DNA of 48,434 nucleotides from JAQBZY01 sp038117205 (GTDB lineage: Bacteria; Pseudomonadota; Alphaproteobacteria; Rhodospirillales; Casp-alpha2), in assembly GCA_038117205.1 (NCBI GenBank), contig JAYOFL010000022.1:1-48434 (forward strand), given 5' to 3'. Positions 40,430 to 47,961 of this stretch are shown piece by piece. The notes beneath the pieces were generated by a model. That model was given only the letters and a program-made list of their open reading frames with translations, was not told where the DNA came from and ran no database searches. Position 1 is the stretch's first letter; every line of letters starts with the position of its first letter. The translations under genes were made by a program, and so were the position numbers.

Positions 40430-40717
40430 ACTGCGCGTGAACGGCTGTTCGTCGACGTGCGGGTGATAGAGAGTCCGGCTCGCCAGCACCCGCCCCGACG
40501 GATCGAGTACATCCCAACGATCGAGATAGTGCGTCCATCCCTCGTCGCGGTGCGTGACGGTGGCGGTGATCGCATAGGTACCGTCCGAATTGGCGACCGC
40601 TTCCGCGAATAGCACGGCCGGCGAACCCGCCTTCGCCGACCCCACGCCGGCAAAATACATCGCACCGGCGCTGGCCACGGCCAACACGATCAGTCTCGAA
40701 AATCTCCGAAGCGGCAT
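40316..40717 (-). CDS. secreted/periplasmic protein, uncharacterised
   Basis: A 133-residue protein from ATG 40717 with an N-terminal signal (RRFSRLIVLAVASAGAMYFA, cleavage near AKAG). The mature part is a likely beta-sandwich (AITATVTHRDEGWTHYLDRW, then TLYHPHVDEQPFTRSLGRVE and VPVGVAEVTIRAHC). The pattern of a short secreted domain with HxH and a conserved WTHYLDRW element is reminiscent of uncharacterised alphaproteobacterial proteins, but no function is known. The composition looks like a genuine protein, more so than the opposing C-terminal frame. Confidence 0.7.
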   Translation of the reverse strand: MPLRRFSRLIVLAVASAGAMYFAGVGSAKAGSPAVLFAEAVANSDGTYAITATVTHRDEGWTHYLDRWDVLDPSGRVLASRTLYHPHVDEQPFTRSLGRVEVPVGVAEVTIRAHCKVDGDGTRTFTLKLPPRR

Positions 40718-40808
40718 CGGTTCCGGCGCCTTTTTCCTTGCGTGCGACGATGCCTGAAAAAGCTGCGTCCATGTCCGGGCCAAATCAACCCCGGTTAGAT
40801 TTTTTTGC

Positions 40809-40837
40809 TTGATGTTCTTTTTATGTTTCTATATTGT
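40809..40837 (+). promoter_or_regulatory. candidate promoter in AT-rich tract
   Basis: TTGATG (40809-40814) and TATTGT (40832-40837) have a 17-bp spacer within a strikingly AT-rich tract (40795-40862). It lies about 70 bp before the 28-codon gene at 40905 and fits as its promoter. Confidence 0.45.
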
Positions 40838-40904
40838 TCTCTTAATGATCTTATATTCCGACGCCCCTAAAGGGACATTTCAGAACGAAAGAAAGGATGA
40901 GACC

Positions 40905-40991
40905 ATGCCCAAGACGACCCGCTTCCTCAGTGAATTTTTCGCCCTCTCCGCCCTCTTCGCCTCCGCCTACGTTTCGATGTGGCTGGTCTGA
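40905..40991 (+). CDS. 28-residue membrane peptide
   Basis: A 28-codon gene with a good ribosome site (GAAAGGAT, about 7 bp before ATG). After a short basic start (MPKTTRF) comes one hydrophobic stretch (FFALSALFASAYVSMWLV) that would span the membrane and end at the last residue. An in-frame TTG far upstream would make it 60 residues but lies in the promoter-like tract. It resembles one-helix stress or regulatory peptides, and no family is recognised. It is convergent with the thioesterase gene (6 bp apart). Confidence 0.5.
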   Translation: MPKTTRFLSEFFALSALFASAYVSMWLV

Positions 40992-40997
40992 AGACGG

Positions 40998-41402
40998 CTA
41001 TTCCGCCGGCGGCACTTCGCGCTTGTGTCCGTCGGCGTCGATGGCGACGAAGGTGAACATGCCCTCCGTCACCTTGATCCGGTTCTCCGGCTTGCGGCCG
41101 CGCAATACCCAGGCTTCGACACGGACCGTGAGCGACGTGCGGCCGATCTTGACGACCTCCGTGTAGCAACAGACCACGTCGCCGACGAACACCGGCCGGT
41201 GGAAGGTGAACCCGTCGACGGCGACCGTCGCCACCCGGCCGTCGGCGCGGGTCCAGGCGGTGATGCCGCCGGCGATGTCCATCTGCGCCATGACCCAGCC
41301 GCCGAAGATGTCGCCGGACGGGTTGGTGTCCGCCGGCATGGCGAGCGTGCGGAGCGACAATTCGCCCCTGGGCGCCGATGCGGGTTGGTCGCTGGCCGCC
41401 AT
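40998..41402 (-). CDS. acyl-CoA thioesterase, YciA type (hotdog fold)
   Basis: A 134-residue hotdog protein starting MAASDQPASAPRGELSLRTL at 41402. The family core MPADTNPSGDIFGGWVMAQM contains the catalytic Asp/Asn region, and VAVDGFTFHRPVFVGDVVCC is the next strand. YciA-like enzymes hydrolyse a broad range of acyl-CoAs and act as hexamers in the cytoplasm. The much longer open frame upstream is the antisense of parE and was discarded. It is divergent from parE across about 160 bp of AT-richer spacer. Confidence 0.92.
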   Translation of the reverse strand: MAASDQPASAPRGELSLRTLAMPADTNPSGDIFGGWVMAQMDIAGGITAWTRADGRVATVAVDGFTFHRPVFVGDVVCCYTEVVKIGRTSLTVRVEAWVLRGRKPENRIKVTEGMFTFVAIDADGHKREVPPAE

Positions 41403-41561
41403 GGCTCGGTTCTCCCCGGTTTCCTGTCGAGTGATTTTTATACAAGATATGGGTGCCGTCGGAAACGGCATATACCTTATGATCCTTGAAGCGTTAATAT
41501 GCCGGTTATAGGATGCGGCGGCCGGGTCGCCCGGTGAACGGGCCCGACGGAGTATTAAAGG

Positions 41562-43652
41562 ATGGAGCGCAGCGACGACATGGCGGACCTTTTCGGGCAC
41601 GCGGACGACGATGCGGGCGGCCGTTCTGGCGGACGCGGCAAATCCAAGCCGGCGGCCAAAGCGGCGAAGCCCGCGGAAGCCGGCAGCGGCCGCACCAAGG
41701 AAACCTATACCGCCCGCGACATCGAGGTCCTGGAAGGCCTGGAGCCGGTGCGCCGGCGTCCGGGCATGTACATCGGCGGCACCGACGAGCGGGCGCTGCA
41801 CCACCTGGCGGCGGAAATCCTCGACAATTCCATGGACGAGGCCGTGGCCGGCCACGCCAGCCGCATCGAGATCGAACTCGGCGCCGACTATGCCCTCACC
41901 GTCCGCGACAACGGGCGCGGCATCCCGATCGACCCGCACCCGAAATTCAAGGACAAGTCGGCCCTGGAAGTGATCCTGACGACGCTGCATTCCGGCGGCA
42001 AGTTCGGCGGCGACGCCTACGAGACGTCCGGCGGTCTGCACGGCGTCGGCCTTTCCGTCGTCAACGCGCTGTCGGAATGCCTGACGGTCGAGGTCGCCCG
42101 CGACAAGCGGCTGTGGACGCAGGAATACGAACGGGGCAAACCGAAGGGCAAGCTGAAGGACGCCGGCGCCGTCTCGAACCGGCGCGGCACCACGGTCACG
42201 TTCCAGCCCGATTCGAAGATTTTCGGCCCCGGTGCCCGTTTCAAGCCGGAAACCCTGTTCCGCATGGCCCGCTCGAAGGCGTATCTGTTCCGGGGCGTCG
42301 AGATTCGCTGGAGTTGCGATCCGAAGGTTCTCAAGTCCGACGACGACACCCCGCAAACGGCGACCCTGCACTTTCCGGGCGGCCTCGGCGACTACCTGGC
42401 GTCCACCCTCAAGGGCCGCAAGACGCTGACGCCGGAACCGTTCGCCGGCGAAGCCAAGCTGGCCGGCGGCCAGGGCCGTGTCGAATGGGCCGTCGCCTGG
42501 CCGGTCGACGAGGACGCCTTCTTCAACTCCTACTGCAACACCGTGCCGACGCCCATGGGCGGCACGCACGAATTGGGCCTGCGCGGCGCCCTGACCAAGG
42601 GGCTTCGCGCCTACGGCGAGCTGATCAACAATAAGCAGGCGTCGAAGCTGCAGGCGGAAGACGTGGTCGGCGGCGCCGACGTCATGCTCTCCGTCTTCAT
42701 CAAGGATCCGCAGTTCCAGGGCCAGACCAAGGACAAGCTGTCGACGGTGGACGCGCAGCGCCTCGTCGAGGGGTCCGTGCGCGACCACTTCGACCACTGG
42801 CTCTCGGCGGCGCCGGAAATCGCTCGCGCCCTCCTAGAAGCTGCCATCGAGCGCGCCGAAATCCGGCTCCGCAAGCGCCAGGACAAGCAGACCAAGCGGC
42901 AGACCGCGACGCGGCGGCTGCGGCTGCCCGGCAAGCTCGCCGACTGCACCAAGTCGACCCGCGACGGCACCGAGCTTTTCATCGTCGAGGGCGACAGCGC
43001 CGGCGGCTCCGCGAAGCAGGGCCGCGACCGCGCGACGCAGGCGGTGCTGCCGTTGCGCGGCAAGATTCTCAACGTCGCCAGCGCCACCAACGACAAGCTC
43101 CGCGCCAACCAGGAACTCAACGACCTGACGGAAGCGCTCGGCTGCGGCACCGGCGACCGCTTCATGGAAGACGATCTCCGTTACGACAAGATCATCATCA
43201 TGACGGACGCCGACGTCGACGGCGCGCACATCGCGTCCCTTCTGATGACCTTCTTCTATCGCGAGATGACCGGACTGATCGACACCGGGCATCTCTATCT
43301 GGCAATGCCGCCGCTCTATCGCCTGACGCAGGGCGGCAAGAGCATCTACGCGCGGGACGACGCCCATAAGGACGCGCTCCTGGAGAAGGAGTTCAAGGGC
43401 CGCGGCAAAGTCGAGATCAGCCGCTTCAAGGGCCTGGGCGAAATGCCGCCGGCGCAGTTGAAGGAAACTACCATGGCCCCGGCCAACCGCACGCTGATCC
43501 GCGTGACCCTGCCGGGCGATCATACCGACGACGACAAGATCGAAGCCAAGGCGACTGCGCGCCTCGTCGAACAGTTGATGGGCAAGAAGCCGGAACTTCG
43601 TTTCGCCTACATCCAGGAACACGCCCGTTTCGTCCAGGATCTGGACGTTTGA
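41562..43652 (+). CDS. parE: DNA topoisomerase IV subunit B
   Basis: A 696-residue type II topoisomerase ATPase subunit. It has a Lys/Ala-rich N-terminal extension (residues 1-45), then the GHKL ATPase site with EILDNSMDEAVAG, DNGRGIPIDPHP, TLHSGGKFGG and SGGLHGVG. The TOPRIM domain has VEGDSAGGSAKQGRDR and DADVDGAHIASL, and the C-terminus has FKGLGEMPPAQLKETTM. Together with ParC it decatenates replicated chromosomes. The lack of the long GyrB insert and the GSAKQGRDRATQAVLPLRGK stretch mark it as ParE. An ATG six codons later (41580) is a possible alternative start. Confidence 0.96.
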   Translation: MERSDDMADLFGHADDDAGGRSGGRGKSKPAAKAAKPAEAGSGRTKETYTARDIEVLEGLEPVRRRPGMYIGGTDERALHHLAAEILDNSMDEAVAGHASRIEIELGADYALTVRDNGRGIPIDPHPKFKDKSALEVILTTLHSGGKFGGDAYETSGGLHGVGLSVVNALSECLTVEVARDKRLWTQEYERGKPKGKLKDAGAVSNRRGTTVTFQPDSKIFGPGARFKPETLFRMARSKAYLFRGVEIRWSCDPKVLKSDDDTPQTATLHFPGGLGDYLASTLKGRKTLTPEPFAGEAKLAGGQGRVEWAVAWPVDEDAFFNSYCNTVPTPMGGTHELGLRGALTKGLRAYGELINNKQASKLQAEDVVGGADVMLSVFIKDPQFQGQTKDKLSTVDAQRLVEGSVRDHFDHWLSAAPEIARALLEAAIERAEIRLRKRQDKQTKRQTATRRLRLPGKLADCTKSTRDGTELFIVEGDSAGGSAKQGRDRATQAVLPLRGKILNVASATNDKLRANQELNDLTEALGCGTGDRFMEDDLRYDKIIIMTDADVDGAHIASLLMTFFYREMTGLIDTGHLYLAMPPLYRLTQGGKSIYARDDAHKDALLEKEFKGRGKVEISRFKGLGEMPPAQLKETTMAPANRTLIRVTLPGDHTDDDKIEAKATARLVEQLMGKKPELRFAYIQEHARFVQDLDV

Positions 43653-43667
43653 TCTGAACACTTCCTT

Positions 43668-44285
43668 GTGGCGCGCATGGCCGACCAGCCTCGAGATGCC
43701 GTAACAGACTATTTCGAACGCGAAGCCGCCGGCTACGACGGCCTCACGGAAAGCGGGCCGTTGCGCCTTGTCAGGCGCCTGGAAAGCGACGCCGTATTCG
43801 CACGGTTGGGAGATGTTAGCGACCAGGACGTGCTGGAGATCGGCTGCGGCGCCGGCTTCTATACGCGGCGGCTGCTGCAATCGGGCGCCCGGCACGTGTG
43901 GGCGGTCGATCTGTCGGCGGCGATGCTCCGCCAACTCGAAGACCCCCGCATCACGACCGTCCAGGGGGACGCGGCGGCCTTTCGGCTGGAGCGGAAATTC
44001 CCCGTCATCCTGAGCGCCGGGGTGATCGAATTCCTGCCCGATCCCGCCGGCCTGTTCGCCAACGCGGCCGGTCATGCCGAGCCCGGCGCGAGGATGGTGG
44101 TGTTCGGACCGCGCCCTTCATTGATCGGCCGGATATACCGCCGTTTTCATCGCCGGCACGGGTTCGAGATCAACCTCTTCGACGGCCCCGCGTTGTCGCG
44201 GCTTGCCACGGACGCCGGCTGGCGGCCGGTCCGGATTTCCTTCTGCCCGCCGTTCGGTATCATCGGAACCTTTTCGCGGGTATGA
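43668..44285 (+). CDS. SAM-dependent class I methyltransferase
   Basis: A 205-residue protein (GTG 43668; the ATG at 43677 is an equally possible start). Motif I is VLEIGCGAGFYTRRLL, then VDLSAAMLRQLEDPRITTVQ (motif II, SAM ribose) and VILSAGVIEFLPDPAGLF (motif post II). The N-terminal YFEREAAGYDGL helix resembles UbiE/BioC-type small-molecule methyltransferases. Substrate unknown. It is only 15 bp after parE, so it may be co-transcribed, and it is convergent with the MarR gene. Confidence 0.87.
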   Translation: MARMADQPRDAVTDYFEREAAGYDGLTESGPLRLVRRLESDAVFARLGDVSDQDVLEIGCGAGFYTRRLLQSGARHVWAVDLSAAMLRQLEDPRITTVQGDAAAFRLERKFPVILSAGVIEFLPDPAGLFANAAGHAEPGARMVVFGPRPSLIGRIYRRFHRRHGFEINLFDGPALSRLATDAGWRPVRISFCPPFGIIGTFSRV

Positions 44286-44300
44286 CGGGCATCGACCCGT

Positions 44301-44762
44301 CTAATATCCGCTTGCCGGCGTCGCCAGGCTTTCCGTCCAAACGATATCGAGCCGGCGCAACGCCTCCCGCACATGGCCCATGCTCGAAAGCCCATCGATG
44401 GCCGCGGCAAAGAGCCGCGCCTGATTGGCCTCCCCGTCCTTTAGCGCGGAAATGGCGAGCGCCGCCTTCTCGGTCGGACGCACCGTCACTGATCGCCGGT
44501 CGTGCGGCGTCTGGCGCTGCTCCAAATAGCCGAGCTCCGTGAGCTTTCTCAGATTGTAGGAAACGTTCGATCCGAGATAGTAACCGCGCTCGATGAGGTC
44601 GCGGACGGCGATTTCCGTATCGCCGATGTTGGCCAGCAACAATGCCTGCACGCTGTTGAGATCGGTGATGCCACCCCGAGTGAGGTCGGCGCGCACGGCG
44701 TCGAGAAGTCGTCGATGCAACCGCTCGATCAGCCGCGCGATGTCGCGGAAGTCCTGATCCAT
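44301..44762 (-). CDS. MarR family regulator, LdtR-like
   Basis: A 153-residue winged-helix regulator. The DNA-binding core reads SVQALLLANIGDTEIAVRDL, RGYYLGSNVSYNLRKLTELG and YLEQRQTPHDRRSVTVRPTE. This is the LdtR/PetP-type sequence pattern of alphaproteobacteria (RGYYxGSNVSYNLKKL), a group linked to cell-wall L,D-transpeptidase and stress control. The start at 44762 is divergent from the FAH-family gene. The spacer contains repeated (G/A)ATACC near CCTAGG, a possible operator, though this is weak. Confidence 0.9.
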   Translation of the reverse strand: MDQDFRDIARLIERLHRRLLDAVRADLTRGGITDLNSVQALLLANIGDTEIAVRDLIERGYYLGSNVSYNLRKLTELGYLEQRQTPHDRRSVTVRPTEKAALAISALKDGEANQARLFAAAIDGLSSMGHVREALRRLDIVWTESLATPASGY

Positions 44763-44900
44763 CTTTCACACCCCTTGCCCCCAAGGTCGATTGATACCTA
44801 GGGAAAATACCAGGGCCGGGCTATGACGCCCGTCACTAACCTTCGGCATGGACATGGCGGCGGCGGCGGGTATTCTCTCTCGCCGAGGAGAACAAACATC

Positions 44901-45749
44901 ATGAAATTCATTCGCTACGGTGAACCCGGGGCCGAAAAACCGGGGCTGATCGACGACGACGGTCGTTACCGCGACCTCTCCGGCCAGATCGAGGATTTGG
45001 CCGGCATGACGCTCGACCCGGACCGCTTGGCGCGCCTGTCGAATCTCGATCCGGACGGCCTGCCGACCGTCGACAAGAACGTCCGCCTCGGCGCGCCCGT
45101 CGGCGGCGTCGGGCAGCTCGTCTGTATCGGCCTCAACTATTCCGACCACGCGGCGGAAGTCGGCATGCCGATCCCGACCGAGCCCGTGATCTTCATGAAA
45201 TCCGTGCACTGCCTTTCCGGCCCAAACGACCCGATCCTGATGCCGCCCGAGTCCGAAAAGACGGACTGGGAGGTCGAGCTCGCCATCGTCATCGGCCGGC
45301 ATGCCGACAACGTGTCGCGCGCCGACGCCATGAAGCACGTCGCCGGGTTCTCGGTCTTCAACGACGTTTCCGAGCGTGCCTGGCAGCTCGAAGGCACCGG
45401 GCAATGGACCAAGGGCAAGAGTTACAAGACGTTCGGCCCGCTCGGCCCCTGGATGGTTACGCCGGACGAGATCGCCGATCCGCAGAACCTGAAGATCTGG
45501 TGCGCCATCGACGGCGAGCGGGTCCAGGACGGCAACACCAAGACCATGATCTTCGACGTCGGCTATCTGGTCAGCTTCGTTTCCAAGTACCTGACCCTCA
45601 TGCCCGGCGACGTGATCGCCACCGGCACGCCGCCCGGCGTCGGCGTCGGCCGCAAGCCGCAGCGGTTCCTCAAGGACGGGGAGACCGTGACCCTCGGCAT
45701 CGAGGGACTCGGCGAACAGAAGCACGCCATGGGACGCGTTAAGCGCTGA
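44901..45749 (+). CDS. fumarylacetoacetate hydrolase family protein
   Basis: A 282-residue protein from ATG 44901 (AGGAG 12 bp upstream). The FAH fold is evident: VCIGLNYSDHAAEVGMPIPT, PVIFMKSV, DWEVELAIVIGRHA (metal Glu pair), VFNDVSERAWQ, and GDVIATGTPPGVGVGRKP (Asp/Gly-rich end). Members include ureidoglycolate lyase, 2-keto-3-deoxy sugar acid hydrolases, acylpyruvases and oxaloacetate decarboxylase; exact activity is unresolved. Ureidoglycolate lyase would fit the nitrogen-catabolic flavour of the window, but it lies far from those genes. It is divergent from the MarR gene. Confidence 0.88.
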   Translation: MKFIRYGEPGAEKPGLIDDDGRYRDLSGQIEDLAGMTLDPDRLARLSNLDPDGLPTVDKNVRLGAPVGGVGQLVCIGLNYSDHAAEVGMPIPTEPVIFMKSVHCLSGPNDPILMPPESEKTDWEVELAIVIGRHADNVSRADAMKHVAGFSVFNDVSERAWQLEGTGQWTKGKSYKTFGPLGPWMVTPDEIADPQNLKIWCAIDGERVQDGNTKTMIFDVGYLVSFVSKYLTLMPGDVIATGTPPGVGVGRKPQRFLKDGETVTLGIEGLGEQKHAMGRVKR

Positions 45750-46527
45750 TCCCGTAGACGGACGCCCACCCGAGACCGGCCGCCGTTCCCGCGCGCGGCC
45801 GGTACTCGCATCCGACCCAGCCGGCGTAGCCCAGCATATCCAGCGTCTCGAAGAATCCGCCCGGCCCCTCGTAGGGGGCGCCGACGGGCTCGTTCCGGCC
45901 CGGATAGCCGGCGATCTGCACGTGTCCGACGATATCGAGATTGCCCCGCAGCAGTTCCAGCGGATCGTCGCCGTTCACCAGCGCATGATAGGCGTCCAAT
46001 TGCAGCGCCACGTTGTCGTCGCCGGTCATGGCGATCAGGGCGCGCGCCGGTATGACCCGCGTCAGCAGGTAGCCCGGCACGTCGACCCCGTTCAGGGGCT
46101 CGACCAGGACCTGAATGCCCGCCTCCGCCGCCTGCCTGGCCGCGAAGCGAAGATTGTCGGCGTAGGTGGCCATCGCCATGTCCGGCGCGTCGTCCGGACC
46201 GAGGACGCCCGACATCACGTGGATGCGCCGGCACATGAGCTCCCGCGCGTATCCGAGCGCCTCTCCGAAGCTGTCCTGAAATTCGCCGACCCGGTCCGGA
46301 AACGCGGCGATCCCCCGCTCGCCGCCGGCGTAATCGCCGGGCGGCGCGTTGATCAACACCATCTCCAGACCCGACGAGAACAGCGCCTCCTGCATGACGG
46401 CGAGGTCTTCGTTATAGGGAAAATTGTACTCGACGCCCCGGAACCCGGCGTCGCGGGCGGCCTGAAACCGCGCCGCCAGCGGCAGTTCCTGATAGAGATA
46501 CATCAGATTGGCGGCGAATTTCGGCAT
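45739..46527 (-). CDS. hyi: hydroxypyruvate isomerase family TIM-barrel protein
   Basis: A 262-residue xylose-isomerase-like TIM barrel starting MPKFAANLMYLYQELPLAAR. It has GFRGVEYNFPYNEDL, a VLINAPPGDYAGGERGIAAF stretch, VLVEPLNGVDVPGYLL (catalytic Glu), VALQLDAYHALV (metal Asp/His), IVGHVQIAGYPGRNEP and WVGCEYRPR (catalytic Glu). Hyi-type enzymes interconvert hydroxypyruvate and tartronate semialdehyde; OtnI is a related 2-oxo-tetronate isomerase. It converges with and slightly overlaps the FAH-family gene, and it is divergent from hemN. The neighbourhood does not contain glyoxylate carboligase, so the substrate is uncertain. Confidence 0.85.
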   Translation of the reverse strand: MPKFAANLMYLYQELPLAARFQAARDAGFRGVEYNFPYNEDLAVMQEALFSSGLEMVLINAPPGDYAGGERGIAAFPDRVGEFQDSFGEALGYARELMCRRIHVMSGVLGPDDAPDMAMATYADNLRFAARQAAEAGIQVLVEPLNGVDVPGYLLTRVIPARALIAMTGDDNVALQLDAYHALVNGDDPLELLRGNLDIVGHVQIAGYPGRNEPVGAPYEGPGGFFETLDMLGYAGWVGCEYRPRAGTAAGLGWASVYGISA

Positions 46528-46563
46528 GGCGTCTCCGCTCTCCTTATGCCGCATCCGCAAACC

Positions 46564-46577
46564 TTGATCCAGGTCAA
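46564..46577 (+). promoter_or_regulatory. FNR/Anr-type box upstream of hemN
   Basis: TTGATCCAGGTCAA matches the TTGAT-N4-ATCAA consensus with one change. It is centred 41.5 bp before the hemN ATG. FNR-type regulators activate oxygen-independent coproporphyrinogen oxidase genes under low oxygen. At class II spacing (-41.5) transcription would start at or very near the ATG. Confidence 0.7.
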
Positions 46578-46611
46578 TGCCGCGCCGGCGGGCATGCGGG
46601 AAAAGAAGGGC

Positions 46612-47961
46612 ATGAACGCATCCAGCATCGCCCGGTCGCAAGCCAAGGTTCCGCGCTACACGAGCTACCCGACGGCGCCGCATTTCAACGCCGACGTGAG
46701 CCCGGACACCTATGCCGATTGGCTGGCACGCCTCGACGGCAAGGCGCCGGTCTCGCTCTATCTGCACGTCCCCTTCTGCGCCGAGATGTGCTGGTACTGC
46801 GGCTGCTTCACCAAGATCGTCAACCGCTACGATCCCGTCCGCGAGTATGCCGACGCGCTGCTCGCCGAGGCGGCTCTTGTTTCCGAACGCGCCGGCAAGC
46901 CGCTCTCCGTCTCGTTCGTGCATTGGGGCGGTGGCAGCCCGACCATGCTCAAGGCCGACGACTGGCGGCGCATGATGGACGGGCTCCGCGAACGGTTCGC
47001 CTTCGCGCCGGACGCCGACGTCGCCGTCGAAATGGACCCCCGCACCACGACCCGGGATTACGTCGGCGCCCTCAAGGCCGCCGGCGTGACGCGCGTCAGC
47101 ATCGGCGTCCAGGACTTCGACGCCGAGGTGCAGCAGGCGATCAACCGCGTCCAGCCCTTCGAGGTCACGCGGCGCGTCGTCGATTGGCTGCGCGACGCCG
47201 GCATCGACTCGATCAACCTCGATCTCATGTATGGGCTGCCGCACCAAAGCACAGAGCGCGTCGTCTCCATGGTCGCGCGGGCGTTGGAGTTCGAGCCGGA
47301 CCGCATCGCGCTGTTCGGCTACGCACACGTGCCGTGGATGAAGTCGCACCAGCGCCTGATCCCGGAACACGCACTGCCCGACGCCGAAAGCCGCTGGCGG
47401 CAATACGAGATCGCGTCCGGCATGCTGTCCTCGGCGGGGTTCGAGCGGATCGGCTTCGATCACTTCGCGCATCCGGCCGACACATTGGCGACGGCTAGCC
47501 GCGACGGCCGTCTGGCCCGGAATTTCCAGGGCTACACCGCCGACGGCGCCGATACGCTGATCGGTCTCGGCGCGTCGGCCATCGGCACCCTGCCGCAGGG
47601 CTACGTGCAGAACGTCGCCGCCATCAAGGAATACGTGAACCGCGTCCAGGGCGGCGAACTGGCGACCTCGCGCGGCCGGCGGCTGACCGACGCCGACCGG
47701 CTACGCCGCGACGTCATCAACGCGGTCATGTGCGATCTGGACGTCGATGTCGGCGCCCTTTGCCGGCGGCATGGCTTCCGCGAGGACGAATTGGATACGT
47801 CGCTCGGCAATCTCGATGCGTATGGCTCGGAAGGTCTCCTGGACTTGCAGGATCGGCGCATCCGCGTCAGCGAACGCGGCCGCCCCCTCGTCCGCTTGAT
47901 CGCCGCCGCTTTCGACGCCTACTTGGAAACCGGTCAGGCCAAGCATTCGGTGGCGGTTTAA
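46612..47961 (+). CDS. hemN: oxygen-independent coproporphyrinogen III oxidase (dehydrogenase)
   Basis: A 449-residue radical-SAM enzyme, the usual HemN length. The 4Fe-4S motif is HVPFCAEMCWYCGCFTK (CxxxCxxC) with an extra Cys two residues on. Other elements are FVHWGGGSPTML, VEMDPRTTTRDYV and SIGVQDFDAEVQQAINRVQP, and the C-terminal HemN domain includes GLGASAIGTLPQGYVQN. It converts coproporphyrinogen III to protoporphyrinogen IX without O2 for anaerobic heme synthesis. The start at 46612 has AAGAAGGG just upstream; an in-frame ATG at 46594 is possible. An FNR-type box lies 34 bp before the start. It ends by overlapping the convergent ELM1-like gene by 4 bp. Confidence 0.96.
   Translation: MNASSIARSQAKVPRYTSYPTAPHFNADVSPDTYADWLARLDGKAPVSLYLHVPFCAEMCWYCGCFTKIVNRYDPVREYADALLAEAALVSERAGKPLSVSFVHWGGGSPTMLKADDWRRMMDGLRERFAFAPDADVAVEMDPRTTTRDYVGALKAAGVTRVSIGVQDFDAEVQQAINRVQPFEVTRRVVDWLRDAGIDSINLDLMYGLPHQSTERVVSMVARALEFEPDRIALFGYAHVPWMKSHQRLIPEHALPDAESRWRQYEIASGMLSSAGFERIGFDHFAHPADTLATASRDGRLARNFQGYTADGADTLIGLGASAIGTLPQGYVQNVAAIKEYVNRVQGGELATSRGRRLTDADRLRRDVINAVMCDLDVDVGALCRRHGFREDELDTSLGNLDAYGSEGLLDLQDRRIRVSERGRPLVRLIAAAFDAYLETGQAKHSVAV

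Noticed and set aside
41440..41561. Small hairpin GCCGT/ACGGC in the thioesterase-parE spacer
   Set aside because: Only 5 bp with no U-run; likely chance in GC-rich DNA.
41403..42797. Long minus-strand frame ahead of the thioesterase
   Set aside because: It is antisense to parE; the thioesterase fold starts at 41402.
44763..44822. Operator repeats (GATACC/AATACC around CCTAGG) between MarR and FAH-family genes
   Set aside because: Only short partial repeats without clear dyad symmetry; not strong enough to list as a feature.
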